DNA from: UBA4582 sp013204195
GTDB lineage: Bacteria > Pseudomonadota > Gammaproteobacteria > Pseudomonadales > Azotimanducaceae
NCBI GenBank assembly: GCA_963925735.1
Contig: CAWUUH010000005.1
Span: forward strand, 1 to 64,000
Direction of reading: 5' to 3'
DNA: 64,000 nucleotides
The position numbers and the translations under genes were made by a program. Of the stretch, positions 7,878 through 16,721 are shown one piece after another; within the stretch, counting starts at the first letter, position 1; each line of letters opens with the position of its first letter. The notes under the pieces were generated by a model. The model saw nothing but the letters and a program-made list of their open reading frames with translations. It made no database searches and was not told the origin of the DNA.

Positions 7878-8584
7878 CTTGCCCGCCTGGTTTCTGTGGA
7901 GACCTCGACAGAAAGGATGGCCATCAGGTTATCGAGTAAATTTTCAAAGAAAAATTTGGCCTGTTTCCCTACAAACCCTTTGCCCGCTCGCGCCTGGTGG
8001 GATAGTGCGAGACTCGCGAATCGAGCAGCGTGATCCAATTGCAGTTCAAGCATCTCGTCATCCAATTGCCTTCGATGGGCTCGCAGCAAAAGCTTCAGCT
8101 CGGCAATACCAGCCTTGCGCTGGCGCCCCAGTCGCTGCTCTAGGTTCTCGTCCGCTAACGCCATCAGCGGACCAAATACCTTCAAATAATTGATAAAGCC
8201 TTGATCCGCCGCCGCCAACCTAAAAGCCGGCCCAATCATAATGACGGCGACTTCCCGAAGGGTGAGCACGGCATTGGTTTTCACCAGCTCTGCCTGAATC
8301 TTTCTACGCGTCTCGTCAATCTGCGCACTGCGGTATCGGTGAATAGCTTGAATAAGGCCGGCTTTACTGCCGAAATGATACTGCAAAACCGACTCATTTT
8401 TCTGCTCTGCGGCAAGAATAATCGCACGGATAGCGACATTTTCCAGACCCTTTTCAGCAAACAAATTTTCTGCGGCATGTATCAGCAACATTTTTGTCGC
8501 CTCGCCTCGAGTCTGACGAGCACCTTCAGACCCTTCCTCTGCAGGCTGTTGCAAGTTATCAGCATCCAACTTCCGAGCCACCAC
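7874..8584 (-). CDS. TetR-family transcriptional regulator
   Basis: About 236 residues. The N-terminal helix-turn-helix has the TetR pattern (AAENLFAEKGLENVAIRAI, then ESVLQYHFGSKAGLIQAI). The C-terminal part is a helical ligand-binding domain without recognisable specificity. The start is uncertain. A GTG at 8584, overlapping the sulfatase stop, has AAGGCGG a suitable distance upstream, while an earlier GTG at 8611 would lie inside the sulfatase gene. The gene sits inside the sulfatase operon, between the sulfatase and the formylglycine-generating enzyme, so autoregulation of the operon is likely. No convincing palindrome is visible in front of the operon. Confidence 0.87.
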   Translation of the reverse strand: MVARKLDADNLQQPAEEGSEGARQTRGEATKMLLIHAAENLFAEKGLENVAIRAIILAAEQKNESVLQYHFGSKAGLIQAIHRYRSAQIDETRRKIQAELVKTNAVLTLREVAVIMIGPAFRLAAADQGFINYLKVFGPLMALADENLEQRLGRQRKAGIAELKLLLRAHRRQLDDEMLELQLDHAARFASLALSHQARAGKGFVGKQAKFFFENLLDNLMAILSVEVSTETRRAR

Positions 8585-10374
8585 TAATGACCCGCCTTGC
8601 GTCGACGCCACAGCAACCCGACACCAAGAAACAGCAGAACCAAGGCGCCGACGATAAAGGGTAGTAGTCCAACAAAAACCTGGCGCAGGGTATTCACCGA
8701 GACTTGTTGTCGCTGATCGTATCCGTCAGCAACGCTAAGCACCTGATGACGCTCGGCATAGTCAGCATAGGCTTTGATCATATTTTCTAAACGCCGGGGC
8801 TGCTCCACACCAAGATCATAGCGTTCGGCAGGGTCCTGCTTGATGTTATACAGATGCCAGGTGTCATCGCCAATGGGGCCGCGATTTTTAACGATTTTGA
8901 AGTCACCTTGAAACAGCGCCATATTGCCACCCAACTCGAAACCAACGGTCTCTTCTGGGCCATAAACAAACGCCTCCTCGCCCTTAACCAGCTTCAATAG
9001 GCTCTTACCCGACAGAGATTCTATGGCTCGGCCTGCGTACATAGGTCCGGGCCTCGACGTCTGGGTGATATCAAGGATCGTTGGCACCAGGTCAGTGACG
9101 TAGGTGAATGCATCGATCACACCGCCATTGAGCTCAGTGGGCAGGCCGGAAATGATCATGGGAACGCGCATTCCGCCTTCGCTATTGAAAAACTTATAGT
9201 ATGCTAATGGGGATGCGGCGGCACTGGCGAAGGACGGGCCGATCATATTGTAGCTGCCCTTTTCGCCCAGGGTTTCGTAATCATCGTTATAGCCATTAGA
9301 ATCCATCCACCAACGAAATACTTTCTCAACTGGGCGACCACGCACCTGCTCAAGAATGTCAGATGGCTCGGCGCCATTGTCAGAGGCAAAGATAAACACT
9401 GTGTTATCGAACTGGCCCGTTTCGCGCAAATGATCCATCAGCCGGCCTAGATGATAATCCATGGCGTCAATCATACCGGCATAAACTGCCATAGATTTTG
9501 CTTCATAGCGGCGCTCCGCGTCAGTCAGGCTCGCCCAGTCAATGGTCGTTGGCATATCGTTAATGTCTAGGTTAGACGGCATCACACCTTGAGCGACGGC
9601 ACCAGCGTAACGCTGTTGGCGCAATGTGCTCCAACCCTGGGTATAGGTATCCATATATTTATCGGTAAATTCCCGAGGCGCCTGCACGGGAATATGTACA
9701 GCCTGAAAGGCCACATAAGAAAAGAACGGTTCATCCGTTGCATGACTGTCGATGTACTCGATGGTCTTGTCGATCAAATATTCGGAGGAATAGAAGTCAT
9801 CGGGCAAGCTCGTAGGCTCGCCATCTTCATACCAATGGGCTTTCGAATAAACAGGGATATAAGGTTTTTGCTCCCAATTATCAGCCCCGGAATCAGCCAT
9901 AGACAAGGCTCGCTGAAAACCTCGCGCACTGGGGAGTAGAGTCTTAGCTTTGCCCAGGTGCCATTTACCTGCCATATAGGTGTGGTAACCCGCATCTTGC
10001 AACAGATTAGCGATGGTCACCACATTCTGCCCGAGCACCCCTTGGTAACCTGGTTGGCCCGCTTGCTCACTCGGCAATGATTCAGGCATATTGGCCACAC
10101 CCGCCAGGTGGCTGTCGACACCTGACATCAACATGGCTCGAGTCGGCGCGCAACTGGCGGCGGTATGGTAATTGGAAAAGCGCACGCCATTGTTTGCCAA
10201 CATATCGATGTTGGGGGTGTGCACCTCGCTGCCATAGCTTCGCAAGTCAGAAAAGCCCAGATCATCCGCCAGAATCAAAACAATATTCGGTCGAGAATTG
10301 ACGGCGGCCTGCGCACTGAGACCGAATGCCATCAATGTGCTCAAGCCAATCGCGGCGGCGTATTTTTTCATCAT
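8584..10374 (-). CDS. Membrane-anchored sulfatase (arylsulfatase family, Cys-type)
   Basis: About 596 residues. I chose ATG 10374 because GGAAG lies five bases upstream and a typical signal peptide follows (KKYAAAIGLSTLMAFGLSAQA); an ATG at 10386 is possible. Metal-binding aspartates lie in ILADDLGFSD. The target motif Cys-Ala-Pro-Thr-Arg (residues 79-83 counted from the longer start) is the site converted to formylglycine. Later motifs include MAGKWHLGKA and FIFASDNGAEPSD. A single membrane helix near the C-terminus followed by RRRKAGH should anchor it with the catalytic domain in the periplasm. It hydrolyses sulfate esters; the substrate is unknown. TetR and FGE genes follow with overlaps. 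Confidence 0.92.
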   Translation of the reverse strand: MMKKYAAAIGLSTLMAFGLSAQAAVNSRPNIVLILADDLGFSDLRSYGSEVHTPNIDMLANNGVRFSNYHTAASCAPTRAMLMSGVDSHLAGVANMPESLPSEQAGQPGYQGVLGQNVVTIANLLQDAGYHTYMAGKWHLGKAKTLLPSARGFQRALSMADSGADNWEQKPYIPVYSKAHWYEDGEPTSLPDDFYSSEYLIDKTIEYIDSHATDEPFFSYVAFQAVHIPVQAPREFTDKYMDTYTQGWSTLRQQRYAGAVAQGVMPSNLDINDMPTTIDWASLTDAERRYEAKSMAVYAGMIDAMDYHLGRLMDHLRETGQFDNTVFIFASDNGAEPSDILEQVRGRPVEKVFRWWMDSNGYNDDYETLGEKGSYNMIGPSFASAAASPLAYYKFFNSEGGMRVPMIISGLPTELNGGVIDAFTYVTDLVPTILDITQTSRPGPMYAGRAIESLSGKSLLKLVKGEEAFVYGPEETVGFELGGNMALFQGDFKIVKNRGPIGDDTWHLYNIKQDPAERYDLGVEQPRRLENMIKAYADYAERHQVLSVADGYDQRQQVSVNTLRQVFVGLLPFIVGALVLLFLGVGLLWRRRKAGH

Positions 10375-10415
10375 AGTCACTTCCATTGTCCGGCTATACG
10401 GCTCAGATACGCCAA

Positions 10416-11441
10416 TTATTGCTGGATGATTTCACGAGACCCAACGGGCAAAGTAAACACCATATTATCTTCAGCCAAAATTGTTTTACCGTTCAAATCT
10501 CGCTTAAACATTATCGACAACAACGGGTTCACCGGTGTTGGCACCATATGATAAAACACCAACTGCTGGATATTGGCGGCGTCTGAGCGCGCCTCTAACT
10601 GGCTAGCATCAGCGTGATAATCGATGACGTCTGACATGATTTGAGCAATCCGTTCTCGACCCACATGGGCCGCAGCATCGATCATGACGTTCAGCACTTC
10701 TCGGGACAGAGCATCATGAAACAACAGATCGACATCTTGGGCAGCGGTAAATAGATCCTCGGTGACAACGGTATCGCCGCTGATCACGATCGAACGCCCG
10801 GCATAGTCAATGCGATAAGCCATAGCCGGCGATATCGGCGAGTGATCGACCTTAATGGCGCGAATCACCAGCTTGGCGTCAGACCAAACAATACCCATAT
10901 CGATCTCGTGGGCCTGCAACAGGCCTGCGGCCGAGGGCAGAAAATCTTCTCCATGGTGAGCGGTGCGGTAGCCCCGATCCAATTGATACGCCATGTTGAA
11001 TCCGGCGACCACGGTGTTGATCCCCGCCGGTCCATACACCTGCAACGGCGCAGGACGACCGTTCACCCAGCTGTTGAGATTCAGGTCACCGAGTGCGGCA
11101 ATATGATCGGAATGATAATGGGTAAAGAATACGCCGTTAATGCGGTCGAGGGGCAAGCGGCTCTGCATCAGGCGCTGGACAGAACCCGCGCCTGTGTCAA
11201 AGATAAACAGATGCTCTGGCGTGACGATGGCGATGCAAGCTTGAGCACGACCCGGGTCAATGCCTAGGGGCGACGCACTGCCGCAAACAACAGCCTGCAA
11301 TGCCTGTTCTTCGTTCCAGTGTTGAGACATAACTGCCTCGCTGACGCGACCCAACAGCCAATGCTGAAGACTCGACGAACGATACAAGCTCAACGAGGCC
11401 AGGAGCGCCAGTACGACAACGATGATTATTCCTCTACGCAT
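10416..11441 (-). CDS. Metallo-beta-lactamase-fold hydrolase with N-terminal membrane segment
   Basis: 341 residues. An N-terminal hydrophobic helix (about residues 4-20) looks like an uncleaved anchor or signal. The metal site motif THYHSDHIAALGDLN and later VISGDT and FYHMVP elements place it in the RNase Z/AtsA branch of the MBL superfamily. That branch includes phosphodiesterases and MBL-type arylsulfatases. It lies 41 bases upstream of the sulfatase start on the same strand, so a role in organosulfate or ester breakdown is plausible but inferred. The residues for two zinc ions appear complete. Confidence 0.82.
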   Translation of the reverse strand: MRRGIIIVVVLALLASLSLYRSSSLQHWLLGRVSEAVMSQHWNEEQALQAVVCGSASPLGIDPGRAQACIAIVTPEHLFIFDTGAGSVQRLMQSRLPLDRINGVFFTHYHSDHIAALGDLNLNSWVNGRPAPLQVYGPAGINTVVAGFNMAYQLDRGYRTAHHGEDFLPSAAGLLQAHEIDMGIVWSDAKLVIRAIKVDHSPISPAMAYRIDYAGRSIVISGDTVVTEDLFTAAQDVDLLFHDALSREVLNVMIDAAAHVGRERIAQIMSDVIDYHADASQLEARSDAANIQQLVFYHMVPTPVNPLLSIMFKRDLNGKTILAEDNMVFTLPVGSREIIQQ

Positions 11442-11505
11442 GGCTTAATACTCCAGATGCTTAACGGCAAACGAACTCGGGTCAGCAGGCGTCCCCAGTT
11501 GGTTT

Positions 11506-12558
11506 TCATTTCTTGACGGCGAGCAACGCCTCGCAGCCTGTACCCCGAAGAATTGTGTCCACTTCCTGTTGCTCTAATGGCCCAAGCTCGTGATAGGCAT
11601 CACGAACCCATTGCAAGCAGCGGCCCTGATAAGGGAATGCCGGCTGCTCCCACGGCTGACCATCAATCGTCGTTTTCATTTGCTTCTCACCAGATGCCAG
11701 CGCTTTGGCATTGGCAAGCAGTGCGGGCACATAAACACGGCCAATCTCAGCCAGGAGCTCGCTTAACACCCCGGTATCTTGGGTCGACATCCAATCATCA
11801 GCGCCGGCGGCCTGGCCGGACAAGTCATCAACCACGTCGGTCCAGGCGAATACTCGAGGCGCCTCATCCAGGCAAATCGCCATCGGCGTTGGGTCAAATC
11901 GTGCTAATTGGGTCAACTGAGCGTAGAGCCCAAAGTCCGCAGACGCGGGACGACCACCGAAAACAAACGGCTGCTGTTGCAGTATTCGGTCGAAAATCGA
12001 CAAAAACCGGTGGTAGCTGGCTTCAATCACAGGCGCTGTGAGGTCATTGGAACCCACGACATACAATCGTGAAATCTGGCGCTCCGCAACAAATTGGGCG
12101 CGCTTCTCCAGCTCGGCATCTGGTAGTTGCAGGCCGCGCCAGCGTGGCAGGATAGCCCCGGCTTGTTTGATATCGGGTGCGTAATACCAGCGATAATGAA
12201 ACATGGCTTTGGTCAGCCACTCGTCGGCATAATCTTCGATCAGATAGTTCAAAAAGCCCAAAACCGGATGGTTGGGAATGGTTTCTCGCCCTTTGAAAGA
12301 TCGTTCAAATCGGCGAATCAGCGGCGTGGAATCCACCACTGCTTGCATCTGACCCTTGTTATCGGGCAGGTAAAAAGTCGGCAGCAAGCTCACCTTCGGC
12401 TTCGGTAAACCGAATTGGCTTTCCGGATCACCAATCATCAGCTCATAGGGGATCTGCCGAAAACGCAGGTAGGCCAGCATCTTGCGCGTATAGGGAGAGC
12501 CCGGCGCGCCCTTGAATTTGAGCGGCGTGGGTAAGGGCTTGTGTTTAGTCTGGGACAT
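11506..12558 (-). CDS. Glutathione S-transferase-like protein, extended C-terminus
   Basis: 350 residues, longer than a classical GST (about 210). The N-terminal thioredoxin-like domain reads KFKGAPGSPYTRKMLAYLRF, VSLLPTFYLP, then VVDSTPLIRRFE (the glutathione-binding SNAIL-like position reads DSTP). A helical domain follows with FVFGGRPASADFGLYAQLTQL, where other GSTs have the N-capping box. The last 100 residues are an added helical region. It resembles the gene at 46880-48037, so the two are probably distant paralogues. A perfect palindrome lies 30 bases upstream of its ATG. The substrate is unknown. Confidence 0.82.
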   Translation of the reverse strand: MSQTKHKPLPTPLKFKGAPGSPYTRKMLAYLRFRQIPYELMIGDPESQFGLPKPKVSLLPTFYLPDNKGQMQAVVDSTPLIRRFERSFKGRETIPNHPVLGFLNYLIEDYADEWLTKAMFHYRWYYAPDIKQAGAILPRWRGLQLPDAELEKRAQFVAERQISRLYVVGSNDLTAPVIEASYHRFLSIFDRILQQQPFVFGGRPASADFGLYAQLTQLARFDPTPMAICLDEAPRVFAWTDVVDDLSGQAAGADDWMSTQDTGVLSELLAEIGRVYVPALLANAKALASGEKQMKTTIDGQPWEQPAFPYQGRCLQWVRDAYHELGPLEQQEVDTILRGTGCEALLAVKK

Positions 12559-12587
12559 AGGTCTCTCCTATCGTGAGTTCCGGAATG

Positions 12588-12608
12588 ATATAATGAACGT
12601 CATTATAT
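12588..12608. promoter_or_regulatory. Perfect 21-bp inverted repeat upstream of the GST-like gene, probable operator
   Basis: The left arm ATATAATGA (12588-12596) and right arm TCATTATAT (12600-12608) are exact reverse complements around a three-base centre ACG. The site ends 30 bases before the ATG of the GST-like gene (12558), and its TATAAT-like content overlaps where a -10 box could be. Length, symmetry and place are typical of TetR- or MarR-type operators. The regulator that binds it is not identified; the only TetR gene nearby is at 7874-8584 and lacks such a site before its own operon. Confidence 0.6.
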
Positions 12609-12689
12609 TGAAACCGCTTCTCTCTTTTTGTGTTTCCATCAGGGTGACCTAGAGGTTGTGGCACAGGCCTTGCCTCACCACAAGCGCGC

Positions 12690-13208
12690 TTATTTGCCGA
12701 GACCGAGATAGCTTGCCACCGGGAACTCTTCAGTGATGAGAATCAACGGCCGCTGTTGCGTATGAATTCGGTAATCTCGGGCGATCACTTGCGACCCTGG
12801 CGTCGACGCTTTAAAGGGGTTCGGTCGACCGGGTAGGTCATGGCAATAGTGAATTCGGGTGATCTCACGAAAGGTCTCTCGGTTGTTCGCATTCAATAAC
12901 TCGCCAATACCCGCCTGCCCTGAGTCTAGCCGGCGGCGCATTTCATGGTCCAACAGATGGGTATGAATCGTGGAGTGAGCGTGGGCATACTCAGTGCCAC
13001 TAAGCTCACCCACCAGCATCACCTCACGTTCGATGACCTCGTCGCCAACCTGAACCTGGGACAAACAGTTAACCTGAATGTCTTCGGCGAAATAGGCGGC
13101 CAAACTATGTGTGACGGTGCCATCGGTGAGGAGCAGAACCCGCAGGATCGGTGGCAGGGTCGAGAAATCAATACTCGGCTGAATGATTGAAGCAAGACGA
13201 TCGAGCAT
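12690..13208 (-). CDS. Chorismate lyase-like protein (DUF98/UbiC-related fold)
   Basis: 172 residues. The N-terminal part RVLLLTDGTVTHSLAAYF and the following VNCLSQVQVGDEVIEREV resemble DUF98, a family with the fold of chorismate pyruvate-lyase. The basic and acidic pattern in the middle (LDHEMRRRLDSGQAGIGELL) also fits. UbiC-type enzymes make 4-hydroxybenzoate for ubiquinone; DUF98 members can have other roles and this one stands away from other ubi genes. It follows the MaoC gene on the same strand with an 81-base gap. The family call is moderately sure and the reaction is not. Confidence 0.6.
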   Translation of the reverse strand: MLDRLASIIQPSIDFSTLPPILRVLLLTDGTVTHSLAAYFAEDIQVNCLSQVQVGDEVIEREVMLVGELSGTEYAHAHSTIHTHLLDHEMRRRLDSGQAGIGELLNANNRETFREITRIHYCHDLPGRPNPFKASTPGSQVIARDYRIHTQQRPLILITEEFPVASYLGLGK

Positions 13209-13289
13209 AGGCTGATAACGACGAGAAGTGACGATGAGGCTGACAATTATGCCTGAATATCGCGCTCGACAGAAAAATCTTCATGGGTT

Positions 13290-14150
13290 TTATCGATACC
13301 CAATAAAGCCCTGGCTGAAGACCTCCTCGCCGGCCTCATTGATCATCACAAAACCCAGGTGGGAAGCCGATTGCCAGCGCATCTCCAGGCTCAACACTGC
13401 TGGCATCAGCACCATGCCCGTGAATCTGCCGCCAATTCTGGTAACTCGAGTAGGATCTCCGCTGAGTAATTCATCCACAATTCGCGACACAGCCAGCGCC
13501 AGTGTGGCAGTGCCATGGAGAATAATATCGGGCAACCCGGCAGCTAGGGCAAAGGCCTTGTCGCTGTGAATCGGGTTCCAGATGTGGGCGCATTCCGTAT
13601 AAATATTAGCCGCTCCTGCCTTAATGGCGATGGCATACCGTTGGCTTAGAGGCTCGCCATCACTGGCCTGCGGCAGCGCTGGCACCTGCGCATCCGGCGC
13701 CAGCTGACCTTCCACCGGGACGTCGCGGTTGATACTCAACTGCCACGTCTGGCAGACCAATTGGCCGGCGCTGTTGCGCGTGTCAAGCCGAAGCGTCTGC
13801 GCCGCACCGGGCTTAATGGGTTTCAGACCAATCACCGTCGCCGTGGTCTCATAGGTCTCGTCGGCCAGAATGGGCTGATAGATATGCAGATCGTGAGCCG
13901 CATGCACCCCTCGGGCTCGTTCGGCGGCTGTCTGACTTTCTGAACCGGGCAGTGCGCGGCTGTCCAAAATAGCCGGCCATTCAAGGCACACTGGGAACAA
14001 GGGATGGCCGATCACTCGCCCTTGCGTGGTATCCATATAACGTCGGTTCAAGTCATCAATGCCGGCGGCATACGCCATCAGCCAACGGGCATCCACTTCA
14101 TGCCGAACAGGGGGCGTTTGTTCACCGAGCATACGGGTGTTCAGGGGCAT
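13290..14150 (-). CDS. MaoC-family double-hotdog enoyl-CoA hydratase/dehydratase
   Basis: 286 residues in two hotdog repeats. The N-terminal half (residues ~1-130) is the MaoC_dehydrat_N type. The C-terminal half contains the hydratase-2 motif YTECAHIWNPIHSDKAFALA followed by LPDIILHGTATLALA, with the catalytic Asn/Asp-x4-His geometry. The enzyme should hydrate enoyl-CoA to (R)-3-hydroxyacyl-CoA in fatty-acid or steroid side-chain metabolism. It lies divergent from the haloalkane dehalogenase-AlkB operon with about 190 bases between. A role in oxidising the acids made from alkanes is plausible but inferred. Confidence 0.87.
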   Translation of the reverse strand: MPLNTRMLGEQTPPVRHEVDARWLMAYAAGIDDLNRRYMDTTQGRVIGHPLFPVCLEWPAILDSRALPGSESQTAAERARGVHAAHDLHIYQPILADETYETTATVIGLKPIKPGAAQTLRLDTRNSAGQLVCQTWQLSINRDVPVEGQLAPDAQVPALPQASDGEPLSQRYAIAIKAGAANIYTECAHIWNPIHSDKAFALAAGLPDIILHGTATLALAVSRIVDELLSGDPTRVTRIGGRFTGMVLMPAVLSLEMRWQSASHLGFVMINEAGEEVFSQGFIGYR

Positions 14151-14342
14151 GGCATTAATACCTTCGATTGATCGTTTCGGTGTTCAACCTACTCCATCAA
14201 GAATTCTCTAGCAACGCCTACGCTATCTCCACCCTATCCACACCCCTGTTACGCTCAGGTCAGCCTGCGATTCACCGGCCTTGCTTCCCAACCATTGAGC
14301 TGGGAAGATCGTTGCCAACAAACGACTCTCGAAACCGTTGTC

Positions 14343-15308
14343 ATGACCGACTTTATACGCACACCTGAACAAAATTTTGCGGGCTTGGCTGACTTTCCCT
14401 TCAGCGCAAACTATCACTCGTGGCAAGACCTGCGCCTACATTATCTCGATGAAGGCCCGAAAGACGGACCCGTCATATTACTCGTGCACGGCATGCCCAC
14501 CTGGAGCTATTTATATCGACACATGATTCCGCTGCTGGTCAAGGCGGGCTATCGCTGTATCGCGCCTGACCACTTGGGTTTTGGTAAATCGGACAAGCCC
14601 ACTGACATTCACTGGTACACCATCGCTCGGCACACAGAGGTGCTGACGAGCCTGATCAATGCCCTCGACCTGCAACATATTACACTTGTCTGTCAGGACT
14701 GGGGCGGGCCAATCGGCTTGGCCCAAGCGGCGATGATGCCCACCCGCTTTGATCGATTGACCATCATGAATACCTGGCTTGATCATCCGGCCTATGAATA
14801 CTCCGACGCTATCAAAAACTGGAACAAAAACTGGCATGACGGCGGCATCTTTGCTCGCCAGACCCCAAATGTCGCCGCTCTAATGGTGCTCTCTGCCGGT
14901 TTAGCCACACCCGCCGAGATGATCGGGGCCATTGTTCAGGGCACCGAGCCTGCACTTACCGGCAATGCCGCCACTATCTATAAAGGTTTTGGCGCACCCT
15001 TCAAGAACCTCGACGATGCGGCCTACAATGGTTTACGGCGCTTCCCCTTGTCCATACCGCTGGACAATCCTGACCAAGGCAACGCCACCGCGCAGTATCT
15101 TCATTATCAAATATTGCTGAACTGGCGCAAACCGGTTCACTTTATTTGGGGCTGTGAGGATGATATTTTTACCCAAGCCTGGGGCCGGAACTGGGCTACG
15201 CAGATGAACGCCAGTTTTGATCCCATCAGTGACGCCAGCCACTTTTTACAAAACACCCATGGCGCCGAGGTCTGCAGGTTATTACTACACCGAATCGCAG
15301 CAGAATGA
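14343..15308 (+). CDS. dhmA: Haloalkane dehalogenase (subfamily I type alpha/beta hydrolase)
   Basis: 321 residues from ATG 14343; the frame is open upstream, but this ATG begins the conserved protein. The oxyanion loop HGMPTWSYLYR (~49-59) and the nucleophile elbow CQDWGGPIGL, with Asp119 followed by Trp120, are diagnostic of haloalkane dehalogenases, in which the Trp helps hold the halide. The acid lies in WGCEDDIF and the base in ASHFLQN near the C-terminus. It hydrolyses carbon-halogen bonds to alcohols in the cytoplasm. The alkB gene starts 16 bases downstream, so the two are likely co-transcribed and both yield primary alcohols. Epoxide hydrolase is a less likely reading. The gene symbol is tentative. 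Confidence 0.87.
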   Translation: MTDFIRTPEQNFAGLADFPFSANYHSWQDLRLHYLDEGPKDGPVILLVHGMPTWSYLYRHMIPLLVKAGYRCIAPDHLGFGKSDKPTDIHWYTIARHTEVLTSLINALDLQHITLVCQDWGGPIGLAQAAMMPTRFDRLTIMNTWLDHPAYEYSDAIKNWNKNWHDGGIFARQTPNVAALMVLSAGLATPAEMIGAIVQGTEPALTGNAATIYKGFGAPFKNLDDAAYNGLRRFPLSIPLDNPDQGNATAQYLHYQILLNWRKPVHFIWGCEDDIFTQAWGRNWATQMNASFDPISDASHFLQNTHGAEVCRLLLHRIAAE

Positions 15309-15324
15309 GTTCAAGGATATTGCC

Positions 15325-16509
15325 ATGACAACCTATAGCATCGATACCGCGGATCAGGGCACTGTCACCTACACAGACCAGAAACGCTGGTGGTGGCTTT
15401 TGTCGCTGGTGAATCCATTGATCCCCCTGTTTGGCATTGTTGGTCATTGGCTGACGGGCAGCGAGCTGTGGTTGTTAGTGCCGCTGGGCATGATGTTCAT
15501 CATGGGACCAGCATTTGACTGGTTGTTTGGTGAAGATGAAAACAACCCACCGGAAATTTTAGTGCCACAACTAGAAGAAGATACCTATTACCGGTGGCTA
15601 ACCTACCTGACAGTGCCGGCACACTACATCACTTTTTTGGCGGTCGCGATTTGGGTCGGGACTCACAGCTTGACTTGGTGGGGCTTTATCGCGCTGACTG
15701 TGGCCCTTGGTTTTGCTGACGGCTTCGCCATCAATACTGGCCACGAATTGGGGCATAAGCGAACCAAGGTTGAAACTTGGCTGGCAAAAATCGTGTTGGC
15801 GGTACCGGCTTACGGTCACTTCTGGATCGAACACAATCGCGGTCATCATCGCGATGTGGCCACGCCGGATGATCCCGCCAGTGCTCGCATGGGCGAAAGC
15901 ATCTACCAGTTCGCTCGCCGCGAAATACCCGGCGCCTTCCACCGCGCCTGGATGCTGGAACATGAGCGACTCTGCCGAAAAGGCGTGCCTGTGTGGAGTA
16001 TTCACAATGAGGTGTTGCAGAGCTATATGATTACCGTGGTTCTACAAGTTGGTTTGATCGCCACCTTCGGCTGGATCATGTTGCCCTTTTTACTCATTCA
16101 CAATTTCTTTTCATGGTGGGTGCTGACGAGCGCCAACTATATCGAGCATTACGGCTTGCTTCGAGCCCAGCAGGCCGATGGCAAGTATGAGCGGTGCCAA
16201 CCCCATCATAGCTGGAACGCCAATCACAAATACTCGAATCTATTGTTGTTTCATTTGCAGCGGCACTCTGACCACCATGCCAATCCCACTCGGCGATACC
16301 AGAGTCTGCGGGATTTTCCGGACTTGCCCAGCCTGCCCAGTGGCTACTACGGCATGTATGTTATCGCCTACTTGCCAGCCCTGTGGTTCAAGATGATGGA
16401 CTCGCGCCTGATGGCCCTACCCCATATCCAAGGTGATTTGAGCAAGGTCAATATCAACCCTGACAGCCTGGCCGCAATCCAGGCGAAATATGGTCACGCC
16501 GATGCCTGA
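15325..16509 (+). CDS. alkB: Alkane 1-monooxygenase AlkB
   Basis: 394 residues from ATG 15325 (AAGGATAT upstream). Six or so membrane segments lie among the four conserved histidine clusters of membrane diiron hydroxylases: HELGHK, EHNRGHH, the AlkB signature NYIEHYGLLR and LQRHSDHHANPTRRYQ. It hydroxylates the terminal carbon of medium-chain alkanes in the inner membrane with electrons from rubredoxin. The rubredoxin gene overlaps its 3' end, and a haloalkane dehalogenase precedes it. The usual length is about 400, so it is complete. Confidence 0.95.
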   Translation: MTTYSIDTADQGTVTYTDQKRWWWLLSLVNPLIPLFGIVGHWLTGSELWLLVPLGMMFIMGPAFDWLFGEDENNPPEILVPQLEEDTYYRWLTYLTVPAHYITFLAVAIWVGTHSLTWWGFIALTVALGFADGFAINTGHELGHKRTKVETWLAKIVLAVPAYGHFWIEHNRGHHRDVATPDDPASARMGESIYQFARREIPGAFHRAWMLEHERLCRKGVPVWSIHNEVLQSYMITVVLQVGLIATFGWIMLPFLLIHNFFSWWVLTSANYIEHYGLLRAQQADGKYERCQPHHSWNANHKYSNLLLFHLQRHSDHHANPTRRYQSLRDFPDLPSLPSGYYGMYVIAYLPALWFKMMDSRLMALPHIQGDLSKVNINPDSLAAIQAKYGHADA

Positions 16510-16684
16510 TGCCAGCAATCGTTATCAATGCCCAGGATGTGGCTACACCTATGATGAAAGTCTAGGCGATGACCACGAGGGTTACCCGCCAGGCTTTTTG
16601 TTCGCAGACCTGCCTGACGACTTTGTCTGTCCTGATTGTGCGGTTCGCTACAAAGAGGATTTCCATCTCGCGTTAACCCCGTGA
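16490..16684 (+). CDS. Rubredoxin (AlkG-type)
   Basis: 64 residues with the two iron-binding loops YQCPGCGYTYDE and FVCPDCAVRYKEDF (Cys-x2-Cys twice). That gives one FeS4 site, as in AlkG rubredoxins that carry electrons to AlkB. It overlaps the last 20 bases of alkB. The ATG at 16490 has AGG six bases upstream and is preferred over an ATG at 16502, which lacks such a site. The reductase is not in the neighbourhood. Confidence 0.93.
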   Translation: MVTPMPDASNRYQCPGCGYTYDESLGDDHEGYPPGFLFADLPDDFVCPDCAVRYKEDFHLALTP

Positions 16685-16721
16685 AGGATTGGCTAAAGGG
16701 CCAACCCACACACAAGACGCC

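Noticed and set aside
12630..12690. Possible terminator hairpin after the DUF98 gene
   Set aside because: The stem breaks after four or five pairs and no T run follows on the minus strand.
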